A stretch of 64,000 bases of DNA, taken from contig JAIOYZ010000001.1 in NCBI GenBank assembly GCA_021740845.1, positions 273,246 through 337,245 of the forward strand. Direction: 5' to 3'. The translations under genes were made by a program, and so were the position numbers. The stretch is from Bacteroidia bacterium. Its GTDB lineage: Bacteria > Bacteroidota > Bacteroidia > UKL13-3. The notes under the pieces were generated by a model. It worked only from the letters and a program-made list of their open reading frames with translations, searched no databases and was not told the DNA's origin. Below are positions 52,434 to 60,302 of the stretch, piece by piece (positions within the stretch are counted from its first letter, which is position 1; the number at the start of each line of letters is the position of its first letter).

Positions 52434-53369
52434 TTAGAATTTATTTCTCCAAACCAATAGTAAAACACCAAGAATGGAAATACCCACTGCCAAGAAAGAT
52501 TGAAGTGATATCTTCTCTTTATAAAACACAACAGAAACAAAAAAGAGCAAGGCAGGCAACAATGAAAACAAGGTTTGTGCTACCGAGACTTCTAGCTTGG
52601 TAGCTGCTAATAAAGAAAAGGTAACTCCTATGATGGGTCCGAAAAAAGTGCCCAATAAAACTGGCTTAACTCTATTGCCTTGAAGTGTAATTAATTTTAA
52701 TTCGGTCCAGACATTTAATTTAGTTGCTCCAATAATATAAACTGTAAGGCTGGCAATAAACATTCTTACCCACGTGGCATACATGGGATTAAAATTTGGA
52801 CCAGAAACTTGAAATCCTTTTTTTGCCAAAACCAAACCTACGCCTTGGCAAATGGCTCCCAAGCTTGCAAATACAACTCCTTTCCCAAATGAGCCCATAC
52901 CTTCCGCAGAAACATCTTGCTGTTCTGTTCTAGAAAGGATTAAAAGTAAAACTCCTAAAATGGCCAAGATTATTCCTCCAATTCCAATAAGGTTTAGAGT
53001 TTCGTTGAGTAGGAAAAAGCCAGCAAATAAGGCTGCTCCAGGAGCAAAACAACCAAATAAACTGGTTCTTCTTCCTCCTAAAATTCGATAAGCATTAAAT
53101 GCAAAAAAGTCGCCCAAGGTGAGGCCAATAAATCCTGAAATGCCAAACCAAAAATACTGTTGCCAAGATATTTGCGAGAAAAGAATTATTGGCGAAATAC
53201 CTTGACTAATACTAACCAAAAAAGAAAGTGCTATGAAAGCATACAAAAGCCTAACGCGGTTAACGCTTGCAGGATTGGAAATTTTGGAGGCATTGGCAAA
53301 CGATAAGGTTGCGATGGTCCAACTAATAAGAGTAATTAGGGCAGCGAGGTAACCAATATTAACTTCCAT
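52434..53369 (-). CDS. EamA/DMT-superfamily transporter
   Basis: A 311-residue inner-membrane protein with about ten membrane helices in two EamA repeats (about residues 5-135 and 165-308). The end of each repeat carries the usual 'GIGGIILAILGVLLLIL' / 'LAVGISILGVLLLVWR' type helix. Family members export metabolites, but the substrate is unknown. It overlaps the nuclease gene upstream by 11 bases, so the two are co-transcribed. A copy of the dispersed element (52352) lies in the gap after it. Confidence 0.85.
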   Translation of the reverse strand: MEVNIGYLAALITLISWTIATLSFANASKISNPASVNRVRLLYAFIALSFLVSISQGISPIILFSQISWQQYFWFGISGFIGLTLGDFFAFNAYRILGGRRTSLFGCFAPGAALFAGFFLLNETLNLIGIGGIILAILGVLLLILSRTEQQDVSAEGMGSFGKGVVFASLGAICQGVGLVLAKKGFQVSGPNFNPMYATWVRMFIASLTVYIIGATKLNVWTELKLITLQGNRVKPVLLGTFFGPIIGVTFSLLAATKLEVSVAQTLFSLLPALLFFVSVVFYKEKISLQSFLAVGISILGVLLLVWRNKF

Positions 53370-54792
53370 GGAGTTCGAATACTTCGTCCATTGTTGGAAG
53401 CACAGATTCTACATTGCCTAATTCTTCTAGCGATTTTTGCATGGCTCTCAATTGAGGTTCTTCCCCATGTACGAGAAATACTTTCTTCAACTTTTTACCA
53501 GCCTTTATACTGTTTTCGGCCGTTCTAACAATATAAGAATAAACCTCATCGTGGTCTGGATGTGAGCTATAAACGTCTGTTTTAGCTATTTGAGCATACA
53601 CATTTTTATCCTGGTTTTTAATGCGAATGGTGGATTGACCCAATAACAAGCGGTGACCTAAGGTTCCTTCTGCACAAAAACCAGCAATTAAAATAGTGGA
53701 ATACGGATTTTCAATATTGTTCATCACATGCTCTTGAATCCTTCCTCCTTCAACCATTCCTGCCGCAGAAATTATAATACAAGGATCGTAATAGTTCATC
53801 AATTCATCGTGTTCGCTCATGTTTTCTAGGTATTCGATACCTTCAAAATTGAACAAACTACCGTGCTCCTGCATAAAATTATGTGCCTCTTGGTTCAATA
53901 AATACGCATGTCTTTCGTAAACAGGAGTGCTCTTAATAGCTAAAGGACTATCCACAAAAACTTTTAACCAATCGGGTATCAATCCGTTTTTCTTCAATTG
54001 ATTAATGGTAAAAACAATTGCTTGAGTTCTTCCTACACTAAATGCTGGAATCACCAAACGGCCTCTAAATTCAACGCATGTTTTTTGGATATAATTCAAC
54101 AACTCGTCCTCTGCACTTTTTTCAACAATATGCTTTCTTCCTCCATAAGTAGATTCGGTAATTAGGTAATCTGCATCGTGAAAGATTTCGCCATTTCTAA
54201 CCAATTTACTATTGCTTCTTCCTAAATCACCAGAGAAGCCTACTTTGGTGGTCTTCCCATTTTCTTTAACTGTAATTTCAATACTTGCAGCTCCCAATAA
54301 ATGTCCAGCTTCTAAGAATTTAATGCTTACAGATGGGTTTACCTCAAAAGGAATATTCAGTTTTAAGGTTAAAAACTGCTCCACACATTGCTTCACATTT
54401 TTCTCGGTAAATAGAGGCTTTGCAATAGAATCTCTTCTACCTTTTTTTGCGCGAGCCAGGTTTTTTCTATAATCGTGAAATTGAATATTGGCAGAATCAA
54501 ATAGCAAGTATTCGCTAAGTTCTGCGGTAGCTGGAGTGCAAATAATATGCCCCGAAAACCCTTGGTGAACCAATGCTGGCAGGTTTCCAGAATGGTCTAT
54601 ATGAGCGTGGGTTAATAATACCAAATCAATATCTACTGGCTCAAAGGGAAATAAATTGGGACGTTCAACTGGATTTTTTTTTACCTCGTAATCCATCCCG
54701 CAATCTATTAGAATATTGTACCCATTATCTAGGCTTAGCATATACATGCTTCCAGTAACTTGCCTAGCGGCACCTAAAAATTTTAACTTCAT
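53359..54792 (-). CDS. Metallo-beta-lactamase/beta-CASP RNA-processing nuclease
   Basis: A 477-residue nuclease of the CPSF73/YSH1-like bacterial group. Zinc ligands are in 'LTHAHIDHSGNLP' (H-x-H-x-D-H), 'EAGHLLGAASI' and 'GFSGDLG'. A beta-CASP domain follows ('TESTYGGRKH', 'VIPAFSVGRTQ', 'IISAAGMVEGGRI') and the final histidine is in 'VHGEE'. It is expected to cut or degrade RNA in the cytoplasm. Its end overlaps the DMT transporter start by 11 bases. Confidence 0.88.
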   Translation of the reverse strand: MKLKFLGAARQVTGSMYMLSLDNGYNILIDCGMDYEVKKNPVERPNLFPFEPVDIDLVLLTHAHIDHSGNLPALVHQGFSGHIICTPATAELSEYLLFDSANIQFHDYRKNLARAKKGRRDSIAKPLFTEKNVKQCVEQFLTLKLNIPFEVNPSVSIKFLEAGHLLGAASIEITVKENGKTTKVGFSGDLGRSNSKLVRNGEIFHDADYLITESTYGGRKHIVEKSAEDELLNYIQKTCVEFRGRLVIPAFSVGRTQAIVFTINQLKKNGLIPDWLKVFVDSPLAIKSTPVYERHAYLLNQEAHNFMQEHGSLFNFEGIEYLENMSEHDELMNYYDPCIIISAAGMVEGGRIQEHVMNNIENPYSTILIAGFCAEGTLGHRLLLGQSTIRIKNQDKNVYAQIAKTDVYSSHPDHDEVYSYIVRTAENSIKAGKKLKKVFLVHGEEPQLRAMQKSLEELGNVESVLPTMDEVFELHGS

Positions 54793-54842
54793 TATAGCTG
54801 ACTTTCGCCTTAATTTTAATGCGCAAAGAAAGTAAGAATCTT

Positions 54843-54850
54843 TAACTTTG
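54843..54850 (+). promoter_or_regulatory. -7 box TAACTTTG upstream of upp
   Basis: An exact TAnnTTTG match ending 18 bases before the upp ATG at 54869. No TTG at the usual -33 spacing. Confidence 0.5.
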
Positions 54851-54868
54851 TTCCATATACACCTCCAT

Positions 54869-55513
54869 ATGCTCGAAATTTTAACTCAAAACCCATCCTT
54901 AGTGAACGATTTTTTAACCGAAATCCGAGATGTAAACATTCAAAAAGACCGAGCTCGGTTCAGGAAAAATGTGGAGAGAATAGGGGAGATATTAGCCTAC
55001 GAAGTAAGTAAACATTTACCGCGCAGCCAACAAACAACCAATACACCTTTGGGCGAAAAGTCGGGTGAATTAATGTCCTCTCAGCCAGTATTGGCAACTT
55101 TTTTACGAGCGGGTTTGGCCATGCACCAAGGTTTTCTTAATTATTTCAACCATGCAGATAATGCTTATGTTTCTGCCTACCGTAAACACACCAACCAACA
55201 TGAGTTTGAAATTGTGGTGGAGTATTTGGCTTCGCCTAGTTTGGAGGGGAAAACCTTAATATTAATCGATCCCATGTTGGCAACTGGCAGAAGTATGTTT
55301 TTGGCCTATAAAGCATTGTTAACAAAAGGCAAACCTGCACATGTTTTTGTGGTGAGCTTAATTGCTAGCGAGCAAGGAATAAACTTTATTCAACAACACA
55401 TGCCCGAAGCCCATATTTTTACTGCCGATGTAGATCCGCATTTAGATATAAATTCGTATATTGTTCCAGGCTTGGGAGATGCTGGTGATTTAGCCTTTGG
55501 TGAGAAATTATGA
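54869..55513 (+). CDS. upp: Uracil phosphoribosyltransferase
   Basis: Salvages uracil to UMP with PRPP. About 214 residues. The PRPP-binding loop is 'LILIDPMLATGRSM', and the C-terminal 'SYIVPGLGDAGDLAFG' is the uracil-binding flexible loop typical of Upp. The frame reaches a TTG at 54848, but ATG 54869 (MLEILTQNPS) is preferred because the TTG overlaps the -7 promoter box. Its stop overlaps the start of the TlpA-like gene by 4 bases (ATGA). Confidence 0.92.
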   Translation: MLEILTQNPSLVNDFLTEIRDVNIQKDRARFRKNVERIGEILAYEVSKHLPRSQQTTNTPLGEKSGELMSSQPVLATFLRAGLAMHQGFLNYFNHADNAYVSAYRKHTNQHEFEIVVEYLASPSLEGKTLILIDPMLATGRSMFLAYKALLTKGKPAHVFVVSLIASEQGINFIQQHMPEAHIFTADVDPHLDINSYIVPGLGDAGDLAFGEKL

Positions 55514-55998
55514 AATCAATAAAACTACTTTTTCTTGTTGTTATCTTGTTGATTGGTAAATGGAATTTTGCTCAAGAAATTAGTTTTGTTAAAGGCTCTC
55601 AAATTACCACTTGGAAAGCCAATACCTCAGATACTTTGTATATCTACAACTTTTGGGCAACTTGGTGCAAGCCTTGTATTGAAGAACTTCCCGCTTTTGA
55701 AAAAGTGGCTAAAGATTATCAAGGAGAGAAAGTGAAAATCATTCTCGTAAGCAACGATTTTAAGAAACAAATAGATTCTAAACTCAAACCTTTTTTGGTT
55801 CAAAACAAAATACAAAGTGAAGTTGTTTTTATGGACGAAACCAACCCTAATAACTGGTTAGGTTTGGTAGACGAAAACTGGAGTGGAGCCATTCCTGCAA
55901 CCTTATTTGTGTATGGAAAAAAACATCAAATTGGATTTCACGAAGGAGTTTTGACGGAAGAAGAATTGATACAATGGATAAAAAAATACATACCATGA
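55510..55998 (+). CDS. Periplasmic TlpA-like thioredoxin
   Basis: A 162-residue thiol-disulfide protein with a signal peptide (about 21 residues, ending FAQ) and the active site Cys-Lys-Pro-Cys in 'FWATWCKPCIEELP'. The region 'SGAIPATLFVYGKKHQ' holds the cis-proline. It is translationally coupled to upp upstream and to the redoxin gene downstream (both ATGA overlaps). The cellular target is unknown; the pair with the next gene may work on the same periplasmic clients. Confidence 0.87.
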   Translation: MKSIKLLFLVVILLIGKWNFAQEISFVKGSQITTWKANTSDTLYIYNFWATWCKPCIEELPAFEKVAKDYQGEKVKIILVSNDFKKQIDSKLKPFLVQNKIQSEVVFMDETNPNNWLGLVDENWSGAIPATLFVYGKKHQIGFHEGVLTEEELIQWIKKYIP

Positions 55999-56606
55999 AA
56001 AAAATACTAATAGCATTAATTTTAGGGTTCGGTTTGAACCAAATTGCGTTTGCTCAAGAGACCGAAAAGAAGGGTTATCAAATTGGAGATATAGCCACAG
56101 ATTTTAACCTAAAAGGTGTTGATGGAAAAATGCATTCCTTAGCTTCATTAACAGGTAGCAAGGGTTATTTGGTAATTTTCACTTGCAATCATTGTCCGTA
56201 TTCTCAGGCTTACGAGCAAAGAATTATAGAGCTACATAAAAAATATGCGGCTAAGGGAATTCAAGTAATTGCTATCAACCCCAACGACCCCAACCGTGAG
56301 CCAGACGATAGTTATGATAACATGGTTAAACGTGCTAAGAAATATAAATATCCCTTTAATTATTTGGTAGACGAAACACAAACTGTTGCCAAGGCATACG
56401 GCGCCACTAGAACTCCTCATGTATTTTTATTAGATCAAAATATGCAAGTAGTTTATATGGGTGCAATCGACGATAATTTTGAGGAACCAACTCAGGTAAA
56501 GGAAACCTATTTAGAAAATGCTTTGAACCAATTATTGGCAGGATTGAAAATAGAAATGCCTCAAACCAAAGCCATCGGTTGCAGTATCAAATGGAAAAAA
56601 TCCTAA
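55995..56606 (+). CDS. Exported thioredoxin-like redoxin (AhpC/TSA type)
   Basis: About 203 residues with a signal peptide (ending FAQ). The fold starts 'IGDIATDFNLKGVDGKMHSL', and the redox site is a Cys-Asn-His-Cys motif in 'FTCNHCPYSQAYE', typical of a widespread Bacteroidota group. The ending 'TKAIGCSIKWKKS' has a further conserved Cys. The ATG at 55995 overlaps the previous stop by 4 bases; a longer in-frame start at 55974 is less likely. A dispersed-element copy (56031) is read as Gly-Leu-Asn-Gln inside the signal peptide. Confidence 0.85.
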   Translation: MKKILIALILGFGLNQIAFAQETEKKGYQIGDIATDFNLKGVDGKMHSLASLTGSKGYLVIFTCNHCPYSQAYEQRIIELHKKYAAKGIQVIAINPNDPNREPDDSYDNMVKRAKKYKYPFNYLVDETQTVAKAYGATRTPHVFLLDQNMQVVYMGAIDDNFEEPTQVKETYLENALNQLLAGLKIEMPQTKAIGCSIKWKKS

Positions 56607-56631
56607 TGTTTTTTTGGTTCAAACCGAACCT

Positions 56632-57009
56632 TTAAATTACAGCATAGGTGCCATAACCTCTTGCGATAAGAGTTTGCACGCCATTGTTTTCTGTATAAAT
56701 TTCTGCTTCTGCAAAATGCAATTTTTGTCCGGCTTTTATTACATAGCCTTTGCAAAAAGCAACTGGACCTAAGCCTGGATTTAAATAAGAAATTTTCATT
56801 TCTGCTGTTACAACTGCTTGCCCTTCTTTAACCAAAGTAAAACAGCCAAAACCCATTACTAAATCGGCTAGGGTGGCAATAACGCCTCCGTGTAAAAAGC
56901 CAATTTGCTGACGGTGATGTTGTTCTATTTCAAGAATTCCTTCAACTATACCAGCCTCAATTTTATTTGCCTTAAAACCTAAATGGTTCATAAAATGATT
57001 GGCTTCCAT
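56632..57009 (-). CDS. PaaI-like hot-dog thioesterase
   Basis: A hot-dog fold acyl-CoA thioesterase of the PaaI/DUF4442 group: 'QQIGFLHGGVIATLADLVMGFGCFTL' holds the 'HGG' and the active-site helix, and 'AEMKISYLNPG' the central strand. Preferred start ATG 57009 (MEANHFMNHLGF), about 125 residues; the frame stays open to a TTG at 57123, which would overlap the opposing DUF3822 gene. The substrate is unknown. It is convergent with the redoxin gene, and a dispersed-element copy (56616) lies between them. Confidence 0.8.
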   Translation of the reverse strand: MEANHFMNHLGFKANKIEAGIVEGILEIEQHHRQQIGFLHGGVIATLADLVMGFGCFTLVKEGQAVVTAEMKISYLNPGLGPVAFCKGYVIKAGQKLHFAEAEIYTENNGVQTLIARGYGTYAVI

Positions 57010-57111
57010 TTTTTGAGGAATAAGTTCTTTAAAATTGGGGTTTTGGGGAATAAACTGCTGCACTTTTTTTATTTTTTGAAAGGGTTTTACTACTTTGCGA
57101 AGATAAGAACT

Positions 57112-57972
57112 ATGCCAGTGCAATCCATCATCGTAAAATCGTATTCAGATAATTTATACCAAGCCGCAGAAAATGGGTCTTACGATCACTATATATTTTT
57201 TGAAGCCAACCACATAAGTACTGTGGTTGCCGATGCCAAGAACAAACAGATCATGCAAATGAATGTGTTTACGGCCAAGGATGTAAATTTTTTAAATTTA
57301 TCCTACGATGAGCTCAAGCAAATTGAACCATTAAAGGAGGAATTGCTTCTGAAATTCAAAGAAAGAAAAGTAATTGTTTCATCGCCTAATTGTACACTTG
57401 TTCCAGAGTCATTGCTTAATGTTGTAGAAACAGAAGCGTATTACGTTTTGAACCAAAAATTGCTTCCCAACTCCCAGGTTTCATATTGCAAAATGCACGT
57501 GCAACAAACCGCTTGTATTTACAATTTGAGAAATGAATTATTGAAAATGGTTCGTTTCAATATGCCAATGGTAGATGTATATCACAGCAGTTTGTTGTTT
57601 ATAAAAGCAGTGGAAAGTCAGGCTTTTGAAAATGGAAATTCTAAGTTGCATTTACATGTTCATCCAGGATTTATTGAACTCTTAAATTTTGATGGGCAAA
57701 TACGTTTTTACAATAATTTCTTGTTTGAAACCGAAACTGAAATTGTGTATTACCTTTTGGCAACAGCAGAGCAATTGCAGATATCTCATGGCTGTGATGT
57801 GGTGCTTTACGGCAACTCGGGTCACATGACCGATTTGCATGCCTTACTTTCTAAATATGTTCGCTCGGTTCAATACGGAATAAAACCAAAAGCATTTGCC
57901 TATCCATTGAGCTTTAAACAATTTGCCGAACACCAATTTTTCACCGAATCTTCTGCTTTGTTGTGCGAATAA
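57112..57972 (+). CDS. DUF3822 family protein
   Basis: About 286 residues, soluble, with no signal peptide. It resembles the DUF3822 family of Bacteroidota, which has an actin-like/ASKHA appearance ('HLHVHPGFIELLNFDGQIRFYNNFLFETETEIVYYLL' and 'DVVLYGNSGHMTDLHALLSKYV'). The role is unknown; it is nearly always next to rsmD and coaD, as here. The frame extends to 56983, but the ATG at 57112 (MPVQSIIVKSY) is preferred because the extension lies over the start of the opposing thioesterase. Confidence 0.78.
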   Translation: MPVQSIIVKSYSDNLYQAAENGSYDHYIFFEANHISTVVADAKNKQIMQMNVFTAKDVNFLNLSYDELKQIEPLKEELLLKFKERKVIVSSPNCTLVPESLLNVVETEAYYVLNQKLLPNSQVSYCKMHVQQTACIYNLRNELLKMVRFNMPMVDVYHSSLLFIKAVESQAFENGNSKLHLHVHPGFIELLNFDGQIRFYNNFLFETETEIVYYLLATAEQLQISHGCDVVLYGNSGHMTDLHALLSKYVRSVQYGIKPKAFAYPLSFKQFAEHQFFTESSALLCE

Positions 57973-58505
57973 TTAGCGGAGAAAAAAAAGGTATTCTGTT
58001 GCATGCTCCACCTAATTTACCCGTTAGGCCAACAACAGACAGAGCAAAAGAAAGCCTGTTTAATATTCTAGAAAATAATTTCCATCTCGATAATTTAAGT
58101 GTTTTAGATTTATTTGCCGGAACCGGTAATATCAGTTACGAGTTTGCAAGTAGGGGTGCACAAGCCATACTAAGTATAGATCAAGATGCAGGTTGTGTGA
58201 AGTACATGAAATCTGTTGTGCAAAAGCTAGATTTTACCAGCATGGAAGTAAGAAAACAGGATGTGTTTGCTTTCTTAAAACAAGCCAACGAATCCTTTGA
58301 TATAATTTTTGGAGATGCACCTTATGCCTTAGCAAAAATACCAGAAATACCAGGATTGGTTTTTGAAAAAGGCCTTTTAAAACCAGGAGGCTGGCTCATT
58401 TTAGAGCATGCCACCATGATGAAATTGAACCATCTTCCACATTTTTTTGATGAAAGAAAATACGGACAATCCACATTTTCGTTTTTTAAGTCAGAGCCTC
58501 AATAG
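57963..58505 (+). CDS. rsmD: 16S rRNA (guanine-966-N2)-methyltransferase RsmD
   Basis: Methylates G966 of 16S rRNA during small-subunit assembly. It is 180 residues, normal length. 'RIISGEKKGILL' and 'RPTTDRAKESLFNIL' are RsmD signatures, and the SAM-binding motif I is 'VLDLFAGTGNISYE'. The catalytic motif IV, usually D/N-P-P-Y, reads Asp-Ala-Pro-Tyr in 'IIFGDAPYAL'. It starts at a GTG inside the end of the DUF3822 gene (10-base overlap), and coaD follows. Confidence 0.9.
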   Translation: MRIISGEKKGILLHAPPNLPVRPTTDRAKESLFNILENNFHLDNLSVLDLFAGTGNISYEFASRGAQAILSIDQDAGCVKYMKSVVQKLDFTSMEVRKQDVFAFLKQANESFDIIFGDAPYALAKIPEIPGLVFEKGLLKPGGWLILEHATMMKLNHLPHFFDERKYGQSTFSFFKSEPQ

Positions 58506-58529
58506 GTTCAAGCCAATTAATTATAAAAG

Positions 58530-58559
58530 TTGGTTTTTATAAAATAGAATTTACTTTTG
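58530..58559 (+). promoter_or_regulatory. Promoter of coaD
   Basis: TTG at 58530-58532, 19 bases, then TACTTTTG at 58552-58559, the full Bacteroidota consensus. The coaD ATG is 15 bases downstream. Confidence 0.65.
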
Positions 58560-58574
58560 AATCAATTTCATCCC

Positions 58575-59033
58575 ATGAAGAAAATTGCCTTATTCCCCGG
58601 AACTTTCGATCCAATAACCATTGGTCATGTAAATATCATAGAACGTGGCATTCCCATGTTCGACGAAATAATTGTTGGTATTGGTCATAATACCAACAAG
58701 TCTACCTTGTTTCCTATTGAGAAAAGGTTGGAATGGATTAATGAAATTTACAAAAATGAAGTTAAGGTGCGTGCCGATTACTATGAGGGCTTAACTGTAA
58801 ATTACTGCGATTCTATTGGCGCTAAGTATATTTTACGCGGCATTAGAAACATGGCAGATTTTGATTATGAGAAGAACATAGCCCAGATGAATAAAATTAT
58901 TTATCCCAAGGCAGAAACCGTTTTTCTTATGTGCGATCCTGCTTATACGCCAATTAGTTCATCGGTAGTTAGGGATTTAATAAGAAATGGGGGAGAAGCT
59001 TCTGCTTTTGTGCCCAAGGAAGTAAAATTCTAG
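58575..59033 (+). CDS. coaD: Phosphopantetheine adenylyltransferase
   Basis: Fourth step of coenzyme A synthesis: pantetheine 4'-phosphate plus ATP to dephospho-CoA. It is 152 residues, normal length. The nucleotidyltransferase motif 'FPGTFDPITIGHVNII' (T/HxGH) and 'ISSSVVRDLI' are diagnostic. The frame reaches a TTG at 58557, but the ATG at 58575 (MKKIALFPG) is the family start. It overlaps the end of the Nudix gene on the other strand by 4 bases. Confidence 0.95.
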   Translation: MKKIALFPGTFDPITIGHVNIIERGIPMFDEIIVGIGHNTNKSTLFPIEKRLEWINEIYKNEVKVRADYYEGLTVNYCDSIGAKYILRGIRNMADFDYEKNIAQMNKIIYPKAETVFLMCDPAYTPISSSVVRDLIRNGGEASAFVPKEVKF

Positions 59034-59647
59034 GATTGAGATTTTCTTAATTCTGTCAAAACATCTCTAATAGATTCATAAGAATCTAGCTTTTCCAAAT
59101 CTAATTCCTCAAAATTTACCCATTTCACTTCAGTAATTCCTTCCGATTCTTGAGGGATTAATTCTCCCATAAAATCAGAATCCATAATAAACCAATGGGT
59201 GATTTTTAAAAAGCGATGACCTTGTAATTTGTAGGTATGGTAGCTATTTTGAAAAAAGTTGCGAATCGATAATTTGTCAATTCCACATTCTTCTTCAACC
59301 TCTCTCAAAGCGCCCTCTTCATTGGTTTCCCCTGGATCAATTTTGCCTTTTGGTAAATCCCATTTGCCCAATCTTTTCATCAATAGCAATTGATTATTAG
59401 CGTTAAAAACAATGCCTCCACCAGCGTGAATATTGGTGAAATGGGATTTCAATGATTGAAAAACAGCCGTAGGATCCTCGCAAATTAGGTTCAATCCCAA
59501 TTGATTTTGGTCCTCAATTTTACGCACCTTTTCCATTAAGGATTCTTGGCCAAAATAGGTTTCTGTTGGAATACTAGAATATATTTCTCCCAAATCTGAA
59601 GAACTTGTGAGAAGAAGGGGCTTATCGTTAATGAAAAATTTATACAT
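59030..59647 (-). CDS. Nudix hydrolase
   Basis: A 205-residue protein with the full Nudix box 'GKIDPGETNEEGALREVEEECGI' (key residues Gly, Glu, Arg-Glu, Glu-Glu), preceded by 'LMKRLGKWDLPK'. The N-terminal 70 residues are an additional domain seen in many Bacteroidota members. Nudix enzymes cleave nucleoside diphosphates linked to another group; which one here is unknown. Its start is 7 bases from the pyrE start on the opposite strand, so the two share one promoter region. Confidence 0.88.
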   Translation of the reverse strand: MYKFFINDKPLLLTSSSDLGEIYSSIPTETYFGQESLMEKVRKIEDQNQLGLNLICEDPTAVFQSLKSHFTNIHAGGGIVFNANNQLLLMKRLGKWDLPKGKIDPGETNEEGALREVEEECGIDKLSIRNFFQNSYHTYKLQGHRFLKITHWFIMDSDFMGELIPQESEGITEVKWVNFEELDLEKLDSYESIRDVLTELRKSQS

Positions 59648-59650
59648 TTG
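59643..59650 (+). promoter_or_regulatory. -7 box TACATTTG just before pyrE
   Basis: An exact TAnnTTTG match ending 4 bases before the pyrE ATG and overlapping the opposite Nudix start codon. If used, the pyrE message would be leaderless. Confidence 0.4.
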
Positions 59651-59654
59651 TGGG

Positions 59655-60296
59655 ATGCAAATTAGTGAATCAACCGCAGCAAAGATAGCAGAATATTTAC
59701 TCGAGATTAAAGCGATTAAACTTCAGCCTAATAATCCTTTCACTTGGGCCTCTGGATTAAAGTCGCCAATCTATAGCGATAACCGTCTATCCCTTTCCCA
59801 TCCTCACATTCGCAGCTTTATTAAATTTGCCTTGGCACTCGAAATAAATAAACATTTTCCTGAAGCCAAAGCAATTATTGGAGTTGCTACAGCCGGAATT
59901 GCACCTGGTGCTTTGGTTGCAGATGCCATGGAATTGCCTTTTGGTTACGTTCGGTCTGAACCAAAAAAGCACGGAATGGGCAAGCAAGTAGAAGGCGATA
60001 TTCACCCTGGCGATAAAGTTGTGGTGGTAGAAGATTTAGTTTCTACTGGCAAAAGCAGCTTACAAGCAATAGAAGCTTTAAGGGAGTACGGTGTTGAAGT
60101 TTTAGGTCTGGCAAGTATTTTTACCTACGGATTAGATTCAGCAAAAAAGAACTTTGAAATGGCTAATTGCCCGATGTTCTCTTTGAGCAATTACAATGCT
60201 TTGATAAAAGTTGCCCTTAATAAAGGTTATGTTTCAATGGAAGATAAGGAAGTGCTTTCCAATTGGAGTAGTAACCCAGAAGCGTGGGGGAAATAA
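59655..60296 (+). CDS. pyrE: Orotate phosphoribosyltransferase
   Basis: Pyrimidine synthesis step joining orotate to PRPP to give OMP. About 213 residues. 'FTWASGLKSPIYSDNRLSLSHP' is the orotate-binding start, and 'VVVVEDLVSTGKSSLQAIEALRE' the PRPP loop. The frame extends upstream to 59607 within the Nudix gene; the ATG at 59655 (MQISESTAAK) is preferred. It leads towards plsC, which starts 6 bases after its stop. Confidence 0.94.
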   Translation: MQISESTAAKIAEYLLEIKAIKLQPNNPFTWASGLKSPIYSDNRLSLSHPHIRSFIKFALALEINKHFPEAKAIIGVATAGIAPGALVADAMELPFGYVRSEPKKHGMGKQVEGDIHPGDKVVVVEDLVSTGKSSLQAIEALREYGVEVLGLASIFTYGLDSAKKNFEMANCPMFSLSNYNALIKVALNKGYVSMEDKEVLSNWSSNPEAWGK

Positions 60297-60302
60297 GTAG
60301 CG

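Larger units (their letters stand above)
1121..56625. repeat. Dispersed 10-bp element GGTTCAAACC / GGTTTGAACC, 23 exact copies
   Basis: Exact copies counted by eye. GGTTCAAACC on the + strand starts at 1121, 3424, 18407, 22329, 25764, 25860, 32799, 40281, 52352 and 56616. GGTTTGAACC on the + strand starts at 3263, 3537, 9290, 13579, 18528, 23737, 27755, 37292, 42226, 50631, 51507, 51544 and 56031. About half extend to TTGGTTCAAACCG or its complement. One-mismatch copies include 3603, 37449, 47251, 58505, 59952 and 62067. Copies lie both in intergenic gaps and inside genes, with no obvious strand bias. The arms GGTT/AACC are complementary, so each copy is a near-palindrome. Function is unknown; see findings. 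Confidence 0.85.

Noticed and set aside
1121-56625. CRISPR or insertion-sequence origin for the dispersed 10-mer
   Set aside because: Copies are not clustered or regularly spaced, there are no spacers, no cas genes, no transposase and no target duplications.
56983-57111. 43-codon upstream extension of the DUF3822 gene
   Set aside because: Covers the start of the opposite thioesterase gene and lacks conserved character; ATG 57112 fits.
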